NCBI RefSeq assembly: GCF_016405145.1
Contig: NZ_JAEKIA010000001.1
Coordinates: forward strand, 1 to 64,000
Origin: Schaalia cardiffensis
Lineage (GTDB): Bacteria; Actinomycetota; Actinomycetes; Actinomycetales; Actinomycetaceae
Direction of reading: 5' to 3'
Length of the DNA: 64,000 nucleotides
Part shown: positions 26,761 to 35,429 of the stretch, piece after piece
How positions within the stretch are numbered: position 1 is the stretch's first letter
Layout: each line of letters opens with the position of its first letter
Notes under the pieces: model-generated
Seen by the model: the letters and a program-made list of their open reading frames with translations, nothing else
What the model was told of the DNA's origin: nothing
Databases searched by the model: none
Translations under genes and position numbers: made by a program

Positions 26761-28773
26761 TCAGTGGCTGTCAGTGTGTTTCGGATCGAGGGCTTCGAGG
26801 ATCGTTGAGGCCAAGGACGGCCCGATTCCGGGGACTGCGGCCACTTCCTCAAGTGAGGCGAGACGCAGGCGTTTGACGGAACCGAAGGCTTTGAGGAGGG
26901 CCTTTTGACGGGCAGGCCCGACGCCCGGAATCGCATCGAGGACGGAACGGGTCACCGCTTTTCCTCTGCGTTGACGATGCTTCGTAATCGCGAAACGGTG
27001 AGACTCGTCGCGCAGATACTGCAGGAGGTGCAGTGCAGCCGAGGAGCGCGGCAGGATCAGCGGGAATTCGTCTCCGGGGATCCACACCTCTTCGAGGCGC
27101 TTCGCCAAGCCAACGAGGGGAATATCAACCCCGATCTCATCAAGGGCGCGCCTAGCGGCGTTCACTTGGGGAAGCCCGCCGTCAACGACCACCAGGTCGG
27201 GCCGGTAGGAAAAGCGCCTGGGGCGTCCGGTGGTGGCGTCAATCGGTCCCGACTCGTAGGCGACTCCCTCCTCGTCCTCGCCTGTGATTCCCGCTTCCTC
27301 GGCGAGCAGGCGCGAGAAGCGGCGCTTGAGTACCTCATCCATGGCACTCGTGTCATCGGGGGTGCCCTGCCCGTCCTTGCCACGGATGTTGTACGCGCGA
27401 TACGCGTCCTTCCGGGGCGCACCGTCCTCGAAGACAACCATTGAGGCGACCTGATCCTGGCCCATGGTGTGCGACACGTCGTAGCATTCGATCCTCAGTG
27501 GAGTGGTGTCCAATCCGAGGTTTTCAGCGAGTTCCTCCAGGGCTTTTGCGCGTTCACTCAAATCGGAGGCGCGACGAGTCCTGTGCAATTCGAGCGCCTG
27601 ACGCGCATTCTCCACGACAGTCGCCATGAGTTGCGCTTTCGGACCGCGCTTGGGGGTGTGCACCACGACCTTCGATCCGCGTCGCTCGGAAAGCCACTCG
27701 GCGATGATCTCAGGGGCTGAGGGCATGTGGGACAAAAGGATCTCGCGCGGTATCGCCGAGGTCGGGGTGTGTGCGACATCGTCAACTGAGGAGGGCCCTT
27801 CTTGTTCGCGGCGTTGTCGCTTGGGCGGCGCCGGAGGCAACTGAGAGTAGACCTGTTCAAGCAGTCGTTCCATGAGCTGCGCCTCATCGGCCTCGTCAAC
27901 TCGGTCGATCACCCAGCCTCGAGTACCTCGGATCCTGCCTCCGCGGACGTGGAAAACGTGGACGGCGGCGTCGAGTTCATCGGCGGCGAGGGCGAAGACA
28001 TCCGCGTCGGTCCCATCGTCGAGGACGACCGCGTTCTTCTCGAGGACCGTTTCAATCGCGGCAATATCGTCTCGAAGGTGAGCAGCTGTTTCATAGTCGA
28101 GTTTCTCGGCCGCTTCTTTCATTCGTTGACGCAGGTCACGGACAATGGGGCCGGTCTTTCCCTCCATGAACTCGCACAGTGATTCAGCCAGGGCCCGGTG
28201 CTCTTCCTCGCTGATTCTTCCGACGCAGGGCGCGGAGCACTTCTCAATGTCGGCGAGAAGACAAGGCCGCCCCTGCGCCCTCGCCCTTTGAAAGACTCCC
28301 GGGGCGCAGGTCCTCACCGGGTAGACACGTGAGAGGAGGTCGATCGTTTCCCTGATCGCCCAGATCTGCGTGTAGGGGCCGTAGTAGTTGGTGCCCTTTC
28401 GTTTCGCCTGCCGGGTGACTTGGACCCTGGGGAAGCGCTCCCCCATGGTGACCGCCAGATAGGGGTAGGTCTTGTCGTCTTTGAAGATGACGTTGAATCG
28501 TGGATTGAATTCTTTGATCCACGTGAATTCGAGGGTGAGGGCTTCGATTTCGCTGCGGACGACGGTCCATTGGACGCGGGTCGCGGTGAAGACCATCTGC
28601 TGGGTGCGTGGGTGCAGATTCGCGGGGTCTTGGAAGTAGTTCGTCAGGCGGTTTCTCAGGTTTTTCGCCTTGCCGACGTAGATGACGCGACCGTGTTCAT
28701 CGCTGAAACGGTAGACGCCCGGCGAGGTGGGGATGTCTCCTGTGGGGGGCCGGTAGGTCGCGGGGTCTGCCAT
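26761..28773 (-). CDS. uvrC: Excinuclease ABC subunit C
   Basis: Makes both incisions in nucleotide excision repair with UvrAB. I start at ATG 28773 (MADPATYRPPTGDIPTSPGVYRF), the usual N terminus; earlier in-frame codons lie in the glnA promoter region. 670 residues: GIY-YIG nuclease (SPGVYRF... VIYVGKAKNLRNRL), a Cys-bearing segment, UVR domain (MKEAAEKLDYETAAHLRDDI), RNase H-like 5' nuclease (RIECYDVSHTMG, DLVVVDGGLPQV), and tandem HhH motifs at the end. First gene of the uvrC-purT-rapZ-yvcK-whiA run, divergent from glnA. Confidence 0.96.
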   Translation of the reverse strand: MADPATYRPPTGDIPTSPGVYRFSDEHGRVIYVGKAKNLRNRLTNYFQDPANLHPRTQQMVFTATRVQWTVVRSEIEALTLEFTWIKEFNPRFNVIFKDDKTYPYLAVTMGERFPRVQVTRQAKRKGTNYYGPYTQIWAIRETIDLLSRVYPVRTCAPGVFQRARAQGRPCLLADIEKCSAPCVGRISEEEHRALAESLCEFMEGKTGPIVRDLRQRMKEAAEKLDYETAAHLRDDIAAIETVLEKNAVVLDDGTDADVFALAADELDAAVHVFHVRGGRIRGTRGWVIDRVDEADEAQLMERLLEQVYSQLPPAPPKRQRREQEGPSSVDDVAHTPTSAIPREILLSHMPSAPEIIAEWLSERRGSKVVVHTPKRGPKAQLMATVVENARQALELHRTRRASDLSERAKALEELAENLGLDTTPLRIECYDVSHTMGQDQVASMVVFEDGAPRKDAYRAYNIRGKDGQGTPDDTSAMDEVLKRRFSRLLAEEAGITGEDEEGVAYESGPIDATTGRPRRFSYRPDLVVVDGGLPQVNAARRALDEIGVDIPLVGLAKRLEEVWIPGDEFPLILPRSSAALHLLQYLRDESHRFAITKHRQRRGKAVTRSVLDAIPGVGPARQKALLKAFGSVKRLRLASLEEVAAVPGIGPSLASTILEALDPKHTDSH

Positions 28774-28976
28774 TGCTTCAGGATACGCGAGCAGGCGGGA
28801 TGAGCCCGGCGTGAAGTGGCAGGCGGCGTGCGCCAAGAGAGTGGATTTTGCCGGTATTTGGACGAGGAAGGCGGCAGGGCCACAAGCGTGGATTACCATT
28901 TACGTGGCTGACGCTTTGCCATGCCTTTACTGCTCAGACTCACTCGCTCGCGCTCGGGCGTGAGGAAGGACGAAAC

Positions 28977-30401
28977 ATGTTCACGAGTTCGGCCGAAATC
29001 GCAGAATTCATCGAGAAGGAGCAGGTCGAATTCGTCGACGTTCGTTTCTGCGACGTGCCCGGAGTTCAGCAGCACTTCACAATCCCCGCCGCCGTTTTCG
29101 TCGACGACGCCCTCGAGAACGGCCTCATGTTCGACGGCTCCTCCATTAGAGGATTCACCGCAATCCACGAGTCGGATATGAAGCTCATCCCCGATATCTC
29201 TTCCGCTTTCCTCGACCCCTTCCGTGCTGCGACAACCCTCATCGTGAACTTCTCCATCGTCGACCCCTTCACGGATGAGCCTTTCTCACGTGATCCGCGC
29301 CAGGTCGCAGCGAAGGCCGAAGCGTATCTGCGTTCCACCGGCATTGCAGACACTTGCTTCATCGGTGCTGAAGCCGAGTTCTACCTCTTCAGTGATGTCC
29401 GCTACCAGGTGTCCCCGAACTCGACTTTCTTCTCGATTGACTCCCCTGAGGCCTATTGGAATACCGGCACGAAGGAAGAGGGCGGCAACCTCGGCTACAA
29501 AGTGCCGATCAAGGGAGGCTACTTTCCGGTTTCACCCCAGGACCAGTACTGCGATGTTCGCGATGAGATGGTCCGCAAGCTCGCGGCAGTCGGCCTCGAT
29601 ATTGAACGCGCCCACCACGAGGTCGGATCGGGCGGCCAGCAGGAGATCAACTACCGCTTCGCTTCCCTGCAAAAAGCCGCCGACGACATGATGAAGTTCA
29701 AGTACGTCATTAAGAACACCGCCCTTGAACTGGGGCATTCGGCGACCTTCATGCCCAAGCCACTTTTCGGTGACAACGGCTCGGGAATGCACACGCACTT
29801 GTCACTGTGGAAGAACGGCGAGCCTCTCTTCTACGATGAGCGCGGCTATGGTTCCCTCTCGGATCTTGCCCGCTGGTTCATCGGGGGCCTGCTCGAGCAT
29901 GCTCCCGCGCTCTTGGCCTTCACGAATCCTTCAGTGAACTCCTTCCGCCGCCTCGTCCCCGGTTTCGAAGCGCCCATTAACCTCGTGTACTCGGCGCGCA
30001 ACCGCTCAGCCTGCATCCGCATCCCCGTGACCGGGACCTCCCCGAAGGCTAAGCGAGTCGAATACCGGGTCCCGGATCCTTCAGCGAACCCGTACCTGTC
30101 TTTCGCTGCCTGCCTCATGGCCGGAATCGACGGCATCAAACGCCGCATCGAACCCGCCGCCCCGATCGACAAGGATCTCTACGAGCTTCCGCCCGCCGAA
30201 TACTTAGACATTGCGAAACTGCCTTCTTCTTTGGAGGCTGCGCTTGAGGCGCTTCGTGAGGACCACGAGTTCCTCACCGAGGGAGATGTCTTCACCCAGG
30301 ATCTCATCGACACGTGGCTCGACTACAAGGAGACTCAGGAAGTCGCACCGATGCGGGTCTACCCACATCCTTTCGAGTACAAGATGTACTACGACCTCTG
30401 A
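28977..30401 (+). CDS. glnA: Glutamine synthetase, type I
   Basis: Condenses glutamate and ammonia with ATP. The ATG at 28977 follows GGAAGGA by seven bases and starts [12 protein letters not shown]. In 474 residues I see DGSSIRGF, the beta-grasp and catalytic segments [23 protein letters not shown], and the ATP region [16 protein letters not shown]. Tyr in [10 protein letters not shown] corresponds to the adenylylation site of GSI-beta enzymes, so control by GlnE is likely. Monocistronic: it is divergent from uvrC and separated by 239 bp from the acyl-CoA ligases. Confidence 0.97.
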   Translation: MFTSSAEIAEFIEKEQVEFVDVRFCDVPGVQQHFTIPAAVFVDDALENGLMFDGSSIRGFTAIHESDMKLIPDISSAFLDPFRAATTLIVNFSIVDPFTDEPFSRDPRQVAAKAEAYLRSTGIADTCFIGAEAEFYLFSDVRYQVSPNSTFFSIDSPEAYWNTGTKEEGGNLGYKVPIKGGYFPVSPQDQYCDVRDEMVRKLAAVGLDIERAHHEVGSGGQQEINYRFASLQKAADDMMKFKYVIKNTALELGHSATFMPKPLFGDNGSGMHTHLSLWKNGEPLFYDERGYGSLSDLARWFIGGLLEHAPALLAFTNPSVNSFRRLVPGFEAPINLVYSARNRSACIRIPVTGTSPKAKRVEYRVPDPSANPYLSFAACLMAGIDGIKRRIEPAAPIDKDLYELPPAEYLDIAKLPSSLEAALEALREDHEFLTEGDVFTQDLIDTWLDYKETQEVAPMRVYPHPFEYKMYYDL

Positions 30402-30640
30402 AAGCTCCCTGAGCCTTCCTTCTCAGCCCCTTCCGGTTTTCGTTTCACGCGTCTCGATGTGCTTCGCCACCTCGGCTTTCATGTGATCATGTGATCATGG
30501 GCGTGGCGGTTTGTCGAACATGATGCATCTCGCGCTCGACCTGGGCGTGTTCGAGCACCGGGTGGTGAAGACCCCACTACTCTTCGAAGTCGGCAAGCTG
30601 TTCAAAGTCTTAAATCAATTCGGCAGCGAAAGGACCCTCC
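30402..30640 (+). other. Intergenic region glnA / acyl-CoA ligase
   Basis: 239 bp. It contains a tandem ATGTGATC (about 30481-30496) and a 45-codon open frame (30520-30657, MMHLALDLGVFEHRVV...) that overlaps the next start codon. I do not recognise the peptide; it could be a gene remnant or chance. Confidence 0.4.
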
Positions 30641-32473
30641 ATGAAGAAGCTGCGTGATGGCTCGTACACCGTGAAAGCCAAATTCACGATCGATCCGGCA
30701 GACACAGCCACGTCCCTCTTCGCTGCCCGGGCGAAAGCCCGCCCCCAGCAAGTCGCCGTCCAGGAACGTACTCCTGTCGGCACGACCCGCCCCATCACAG
30801 CAGGTGAGCTCCAACGCAGAATCGACGACACGGCTCGCGGCCTCATCGGTCTCGGAGTGCGCCACGGTGACGCGGTCGCGATCCTCTCCCCCACATCTTT
30901 TGAGTGGATGCTCCTCGACTTCGCGATCCTGTCAATCGGCGCCGTGACCGTCCCGATCTACGAATCTGATTCTGCCGCGCAGATCACACATATCCTTTCC
31001 GACGCGAAAGTGACGCGGGTCTTCACACAGAGCGCCCAACAGGCCGAACTCGTTTCCTCGGTCCTTCCCAATTCCCTCGTCTGCGTGTCCGCGATTGACA
31101 CTGGCGCCATGCGCGAGATTGCCAGCGCCGCCCAGCGCATCGACGCTCAAGAACTCGATCGGCGCAAGGCCGCAGTGCGCAGTGAGGATCTCGCGACAAT
31201 CATCTACACCTCGGGAACGACCGGCGTTCCCAAGGGCGTTGCCCTCACGCACGCGAATTTCGTCGGAACCTGCCACTCGACCCGTCAGCTCCTCGGCTCC
31301 GTCATCGACTCTCCCGATACCCGAATCCTCCTCTTCCTGCCCCTCGCCCACGTGCTTGCCCGCCTCGTCATGCACGTCATCCTCTCGGGCCAAGGAGTCA
31401 TCGGATTCTCGCCGAATATCAAGAACCTTTTGCCCGACCTCAAAGCCTTCAAACCCTCCGTCCTCCTTGTAGTGCCTCGTGTCCTCGAAAAGATTTACAA
31501 CGCGGCCTCGGCGAAAGCAGGCAAGGGATTGAAGAAGACGATCTTCTCGTGGTCCGCGAAGCAGGCGAAGGCCTATGCCCGTGCGCAAGAATCACGTCTG
31601 GGCCCCTCCCCCCTCCTGAGGATGCGCCACCACCTCGCCGACTCCCTCGTTTTGAAGAAGGTCCGCCAGATCATCGGCCCGAACCTTCGCTATGTCATCA
31701 GCGGCGGCGCGCCACTTGCGGCGGATCTGTCCCAGTTCTACTCGGGTATGGGACTCACCCTCCTCCAGGGCTACGGCCTTTCTGAAACGACTGGTCCCCT
31801 TGCCGTGCAAAGCCTCGACCATCACCCCTCCGGCTATGTGGGCCCCGTCTTGCCGGGCAACTTCGTGAAGATCGCGAAAGACGGGGAGATCCTCGTCAAG
31901 GGCGTGTCCGTCATGCGCGGCTACTACAACCTGCCCGATGAGACAGCGGAGGTCATGGAGCACGGCTGGTTCCACACCGGCGACCTCGGATCCATGGACC
32001 GCAAGCACGGCTTGCAGATCACGGGACGTAAGAAGGAACTCATTGTGACGGCCGGAGGTAAGAACGTTTCCCCGGAGGTCCTCGAAGAGCAGCTCATCAC
32101 CCACCCACTCCTTTCCAGCGTGATCGTCGTCGGCGACGCCCGCCCCTATATCGGCGCGCTCTTCACCCTCGACCACGACATGCTCGGCTCTTGGCTGACG
32201 AATCACGGTCTGCCCGTCGTGGATCCGGCTGCCGCCGCGAAGCTCCCCGAAATTCAAGCCTCCCTGGAAAGGGCAGTCGCGAAAGCGAATAAGGCCGTCT
32301 CCCGGGCCGAATCGATTCGCCGTTTCAGGATCATCGACACAGCTTTCACAGTGGAGAACGGCTACCTCACGCCTTCCCTCAAGCTCAAACGATCGGCCGT
32401 CCTGCGCGATTTCGCCCACGAGGTCGACGCCCTCTACGCCGAAGGCGAGAACTCAAGGAAGAAGAACTCATGA
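30641..32473 (+). CDS. AMP-forming long-chain acyl-CoA ligase (first of a tandem pair)
   Basis: Activates a fatty acid to acyl-AMP and then acyl-CoA; probably acts at the inner membrane face in lipid synthesis or recycling. The 610 residues have the adenylate-forming family motifs A3 YTSGTTGVPKG, A5 GYGLSETTG, A7 GWFHTGDLG and A8 GRKKELIVTAGGKNVSP. There is a substantial match to the FadD15-type actinobacterial group, but chain length cannot be inferred. AAAGGA precedes the ATG. The stop overlaps the start of the paralogue as ATGA, with an SDR gene next, forming a three-gene operon. Confidence 0.92.
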   Translation: MKKLRDGSYTVKAKFTIDPADTATSLFAARAKARPQQVAVQERTPVGTTRPITAGELQRRIDDTARGLIGLGVRHGDAVAILSPTSFEWMLLDFAILSIGAVTVPIYESDSAAQITHILSDAKVTRVFTQSAQQAELVSSVLPNSLVCVSAIDTGAMREIASAAQRIDAQELDRRKAAVRSEDLATIIYTSGTTGVPKGVALTHANFVGTCHSTRQLLGSVIDSPDTRILLFLPLAHVLARLVMHVILSGQGVIGFSPNIKNLLPDLKAFKPSVLLVVPRVLEKIYNAASAKAGKGLKKTIFSWSAKQAKAYARAQESRLGPSPLLRMRHHLADSLVLKKVRQIIGPNLRYVISGGAPLAADLSQFYSGMGLTLLQGYGLSETTGPLAVQSLDHHPSGYVGPVLPGNFVKIAKDGEILVKGVSVMRGYYNLPDETAEVMEHGWFHTGDLGSMDRKHGLQITGRKKELIVTAGGKNVSPEVLEEQLITHPLLSSVIVVGDARPYIGALFTLDHDMLGSWLTNHGLPVVDPAAAAKLPEIQASLERAVAKANKAVSRAESIRRFRIIDTAFTVENGYLTPSLKLKRSAVLRDFAHEVDALYAEGENSRKKNS

Positions 32474-34383
32474 CTCTGCGCCACATCGACGCCGCGACCT
32501 GGGAGAACACTCCAACCCGGCAGGCCGATGCCACATGGAACCTCCCGAAGATGATTCATCTGCGGGCCCAAGAACATCCCGGACAGGTCGCAATCGAGCG
32601 ACGTGACGCTGTGGGCGTGTGGAGGCCGATGACAATCAATGACTTCGCGCGACGAATCGACGATTTCGGACGCGGACTCATTGGATTGGGCGTCGAAGCG
32701 GGTTCCCGTATCGCAATCCTCGCGCCGACCTCCTATGAGTGGGCCCTCATTGACCTCGCCTGCCTTTCATGCGGAGCGGTCACGGTGCCGATCTACGAAA
32801 CGGATTCCGCCGCGCAGATCACACACATCCTTGCCGATTCGGATATTTCCCTGGTCTTCACCGCCACCTCCCAACAGGCAGAATTGGTGCGCTCCGTTGC
32901 CGATGAGAGTGTGCGCATCATGGCTCTCGATCAGGGAGCTGACCGTGAAATCGCGGAAGCCTCACTGGGGGTTGAGCAGAGCGTCCTTGAGGAGCGTCGC
33001 GATGGTGTCGAACTCCATGATCTCGCGACGATCATCTACTCCTCGGGCACCACGGGAATGCCGAAAGGCATTGAACTCACCCACGGCAACTTCATCGAGT
33101 CCTTCATTCAGGCCTACGATTTCCTGCCCGAGCTCATCAACTCCCCGAAGTCTCGTTCCCTACTGTTCTTGCCCGTCGCGCACTCGCTTGCACGCTTCGT
33201 CATGTATGCGCTGCTCGCTGGTCAGGGGCGCCTCGCTTTCGCTCCCGACACGCGCAACCTCCTCTCTGACATTGCGACCTTTAAACCAACGATGCTCCTG
33301 GTCGTTCCCCGCGTCCTCGAGAAGGTCTACAATGCGGCGACCGCTAAAGCAGGTCAGGGCTTCAAGGGTTCCGTTTTCTCCTGGGCGACGAAGCAGGCGC
33401 GAACTTTCTCCCGTTCGACCGCCTATGCACCTGCGCCCGAGATTGAAGTGACTCCCGGTGTGGGTGTGCCGACCGCTGACACCTCGCAGATCACGGATCC
33501 GAATGCTGCTGGCTCTCCCGGCCCGTCTTTCGGCCTGTCGACCCGCATCAAGATCGCCGACATGCTCGCCCTGAAGAAGGTGAAAGCCGCCCTCGGGCCG
33601 AATCTGCACACGATCATCTGCGGCGGCGCGCCCCTTGCCGCTGATCTTGCGCACTTCTACCGGGGCCTTGGGCTCACCCTTTTGCAGGGCTATGGCCTCA
33701 CGGAAACGACCGGCCCGATCGCAGTCGAATGGCCCAGTGATTTTCCGCCCGACTCTGTTGGTTTCCCCTGGCCGGGCAACTCGATCCGGATCGCCGAGGA
33801 CGGGGAGATCCTCCTCAAAGGGGTCTGCGTGTCGAAGGGCTACCACAACCTGCCCGAGGAGACCGCCCAGGCTTTCCAGGATGGATGGTTCAGATCCGGT
33901 GACCTCGGGGCGATCGACTCCACCGGGCACCTGCGGATCACCGGCCGTAAGAAGGACCTGATCGTCACAGCCGGTGGGAAGAACGTGTCCCCGGAGATCC
34001 TCGAAGACTCCCTGCAGACCCATCCGCTGATCTCCAGTGTTGTCGTTGTTGGTGATAACCGCCCCTATATTGGTGCGCTCATCGCCCTCGATACGGAAAT
34101 GCTGCCCGTCTGGTTGAAGTCGAAAGGCCTGGACACGGTGGATCCTGCGGCGGCCGCGGAACTGCCGCTTGTACGTGAGTCCTTGGACAGGGCGATCGCC
34201 CGGGCGAATAAGCGGGTTTCCCGCGCGGAGTCGATCCGCCGATACCGTATTGTCAATGCGGCTTTCACGGTGGAGAACGGCTACCTTACGCCTTCTTTGA
34301 AGCTCAAGCGCCGTGCGGTCTTGCGCGATTACGCCTCCGAGGTTGATGCCTTGTACGCCGACGCTTCGCAGAAAGAAGCCTGA
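32470..34383 (+). CDS. AMP-forming long-chain acyl-CoA ligase (second of a tandem pair)
   Basis: A 637-residue paralogue of the preceding gene; long identical stretches (VTVPIYE, DSAAQITHIL, TAKAGQGFK-type segments, ENGYLTPSLKLKR) show a gene duplication. Motifs YSSGTTGMPKG, GYGLTETTGPIAVE, GWFRSGDLG and GRKKDLIVTAGGKNVSP are intact. It carries an extra loop of about 30 residues (EVTPGVGVPTADTSQITDP) near the middle that is absent from its neighbour. Both copies look active, so different chain-length or substrate specificities are likely. Confidence 0.92.
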   Translation: MTLRHIDAATWENTPTRQADATWNLPKMIHLRAQEHPGQVAIERRDAVGVWRPMTINDFARRIDDFGRGLIGLGVEAGSRIAILAPTSYEWALIDLACLSCGAVTVPIYETDSAAQITHILADSDISLVFTATSQQAELVRSVADESVRIMALDQGADREIAEASLGVEQSVLEERRDGVELHDLATIIYSSGTTGMPKGIELTHGNFIESFIQAYDFLPELINSPKSRSLLFLPVAHSLARFVMYALLAGQGRLAFAPDTRNLLSDIATFKPTMLLVVPRVLEKVYNAATAKAGQGFKGSVFSWATKQARTFSRSTAYAPAPEIEVTPGVGVPTADTSQITDPNAAGSPGPSFGLSTRIKIADMLALKKVKAALGPNLHTIICGGAPLAADLAHFYRGLGLTLLQGYGLTETTGPIAVEWPSDFPPDSVGFPWPGNSIRIAEDGEILLKGVCVSKGYHNLPEETAQAFQDGWFRSGDLGAIDSTGHLRITGRKKDLIVTAGGKNVSPEILEDSLQTHPLISSVVVVGDNRPYIGALIALDTEMLPVWLKSKGLDTVDPAAAAELPLVRESLDRAIARANKRVSRAESIRRYRIVNAAFTVENGYLTPSLKLKRRAVLRDYASEVDALYADASQKEA

Positions 34384-34385
34384 GG

Positions 34386-35090
34386 ATGACGCCAGAGGCT
34401 CCGGTTGCTCTGATCACGGGCGCGACTCGTGGCTTGGGGGCGGCGATAGCGAAGGAATTGTCGAGCACTCATCGCATCATTGTTGGGGGTCGGCGCGCCA
34501 ATTCCGTGATGCCTGCGCTTCAAGCCCTTCCCAATGCTCTTCCTCTGATCGCTGATCTTGCTGATGAAAAAGCCCTCGCCACGGCTTTCGATCGGGCCAT
34601 GGAGGTAGCGGGCCGACTCGATGTGCTCGTGAACAATGCGGGCATCGGGAAGAAAGCCACGATTGACGAGACCGATCGTGTTCAGTGGCGCAGCGTCCTT
34701 GAAACGAACCTCGTCGCCGTTGCGGATCTGACCCGCATGGCCCTGCCGTTCCTGCGTGAGAGCTTAGGGACCGTCGTCATGACGAACTCTGGGGCGGGAG
34801 TTCGGATTTATCCTTCGGACGCGGCCTATTGCGTCTCGAAGTGGGCGCTAAAGGCTTTCACCGAGTGCCTCCGGGAGCAAGAAAGGGGGCGCGTACGCGT
34901 CGTCTCTTTGCATCCGGGCAGGATCGACACGGATATGCAGGTCGAGATGCAAGCACAGGCGGGTAGGCCTTACCGTCCCGAGGAGCATATGCGGCCCGAG
35001 GACGTGGCCCGCACGGTGCGTCTCGCGCTGGACCTTCCGTCCTCAATGAACATTGACGAGATCCACCTGCGCACCACGGAAAAGAAGTAG
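34386..35090 (+). CDS. Short-chain dehydrogenase/reductase
   Basis: Classical SDR of 234 residues. Cofactor motif TGATRGLG, structural NNAG (LVNNAGIGKKA), catalytic Ser (TNSGAG), and YCVSK with catalytic Tyr and Lys are all present. NADP preference is suggested by basic residues after strand 2 (GGRRANS). It begins two bases after the ligase stop, so it is co-transcribed with the acyl-CoA ligases and could reduce a lipid-derived ketone or aldehyde; the substrate is unknown. Confidence 0.9.
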   Translation: MTPEAPVALITGATRGLGAAIAKELSSTHRIIVGGRRANSVMPALQALPNALPLIADLADEKALATAFDRAMEVAGRLDVLVNNAGIGKKATIDETDRVQWRSVLETNLVAVADLTRMALPFLRESLGTVVMTNSGAGVRIYPSDAAYCVSKWALKAFTECLREQERGRVRVVSLHPGRIDTDMQVEMQAQAGRPYRPEEHMRPEDVARTVRLALDLPSSMNIDEIHLRTTEKK

Positions 35091-35098
35091 GGCGAGGC

Positions 35099-35429
35099 TC
35101 AGTTCTTCAGCACTGTGAGGGCTCAGCCCTTCAGCGCTCTGAGGGCTTTTTCGACTGCCTCCACGGCTTGCTCGACTGCCTCCACGGCTTGCTCGACGGC
35201 TTCCACGGCTTGCTCGACCACTTCCAGGGCTTCCTCGACTGCCTCCACGGCTTGCTTGACGGCTTCCAGGGTTTCCTCGACTGCCTCCACGGCTTGCTTG
35301 ACGGCTTCCAGGGTTTCCTCTACTGCCTCCACGGGACCGCTTCCAGGGCTCCCTCGACCGCTTCTACGGCTTGCTCAACGACCTGCTCGGGCATCCCCTC
35401 CGCGACGACCCTGCCGCCACCAGCCCCGC
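35099..35429 (-). pseudogene. uvrA-derived fragment fused to heptad-like repeats, frameshifted
   Basis: Directly after the uvrA stop the minus strand encodes [19 protein letters not shown], a diverged copy of the uvrA segment [19 protein letters not shown] located about 50 codons before the stop. It runs into QAVEAVEGALEAV, then after a one-base frame shift into about 65 residues of 7-residue units (EAVEQAV, EAVEETL, EAVKQAV), ending ALRALKG-TGA and then an in-frame echo ALTVLKN-TGA. DNA period is 21 bp. A GTG-started 69-codon frame (35332 to 35123) is open, but no ribosome binding site is evident. Interpreted as a tandem 3'-end duplication that expanded and decayed; a short coiled-coil peptide cannot be excluded. 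Confidence 0.65.

Noticed and set aside
30520-30657. 45-codon gene before the first acyl-CoA ligase
   Set aside because: No ribosome binding site or recognisable family, and it overlaps the well-supported ligase start.
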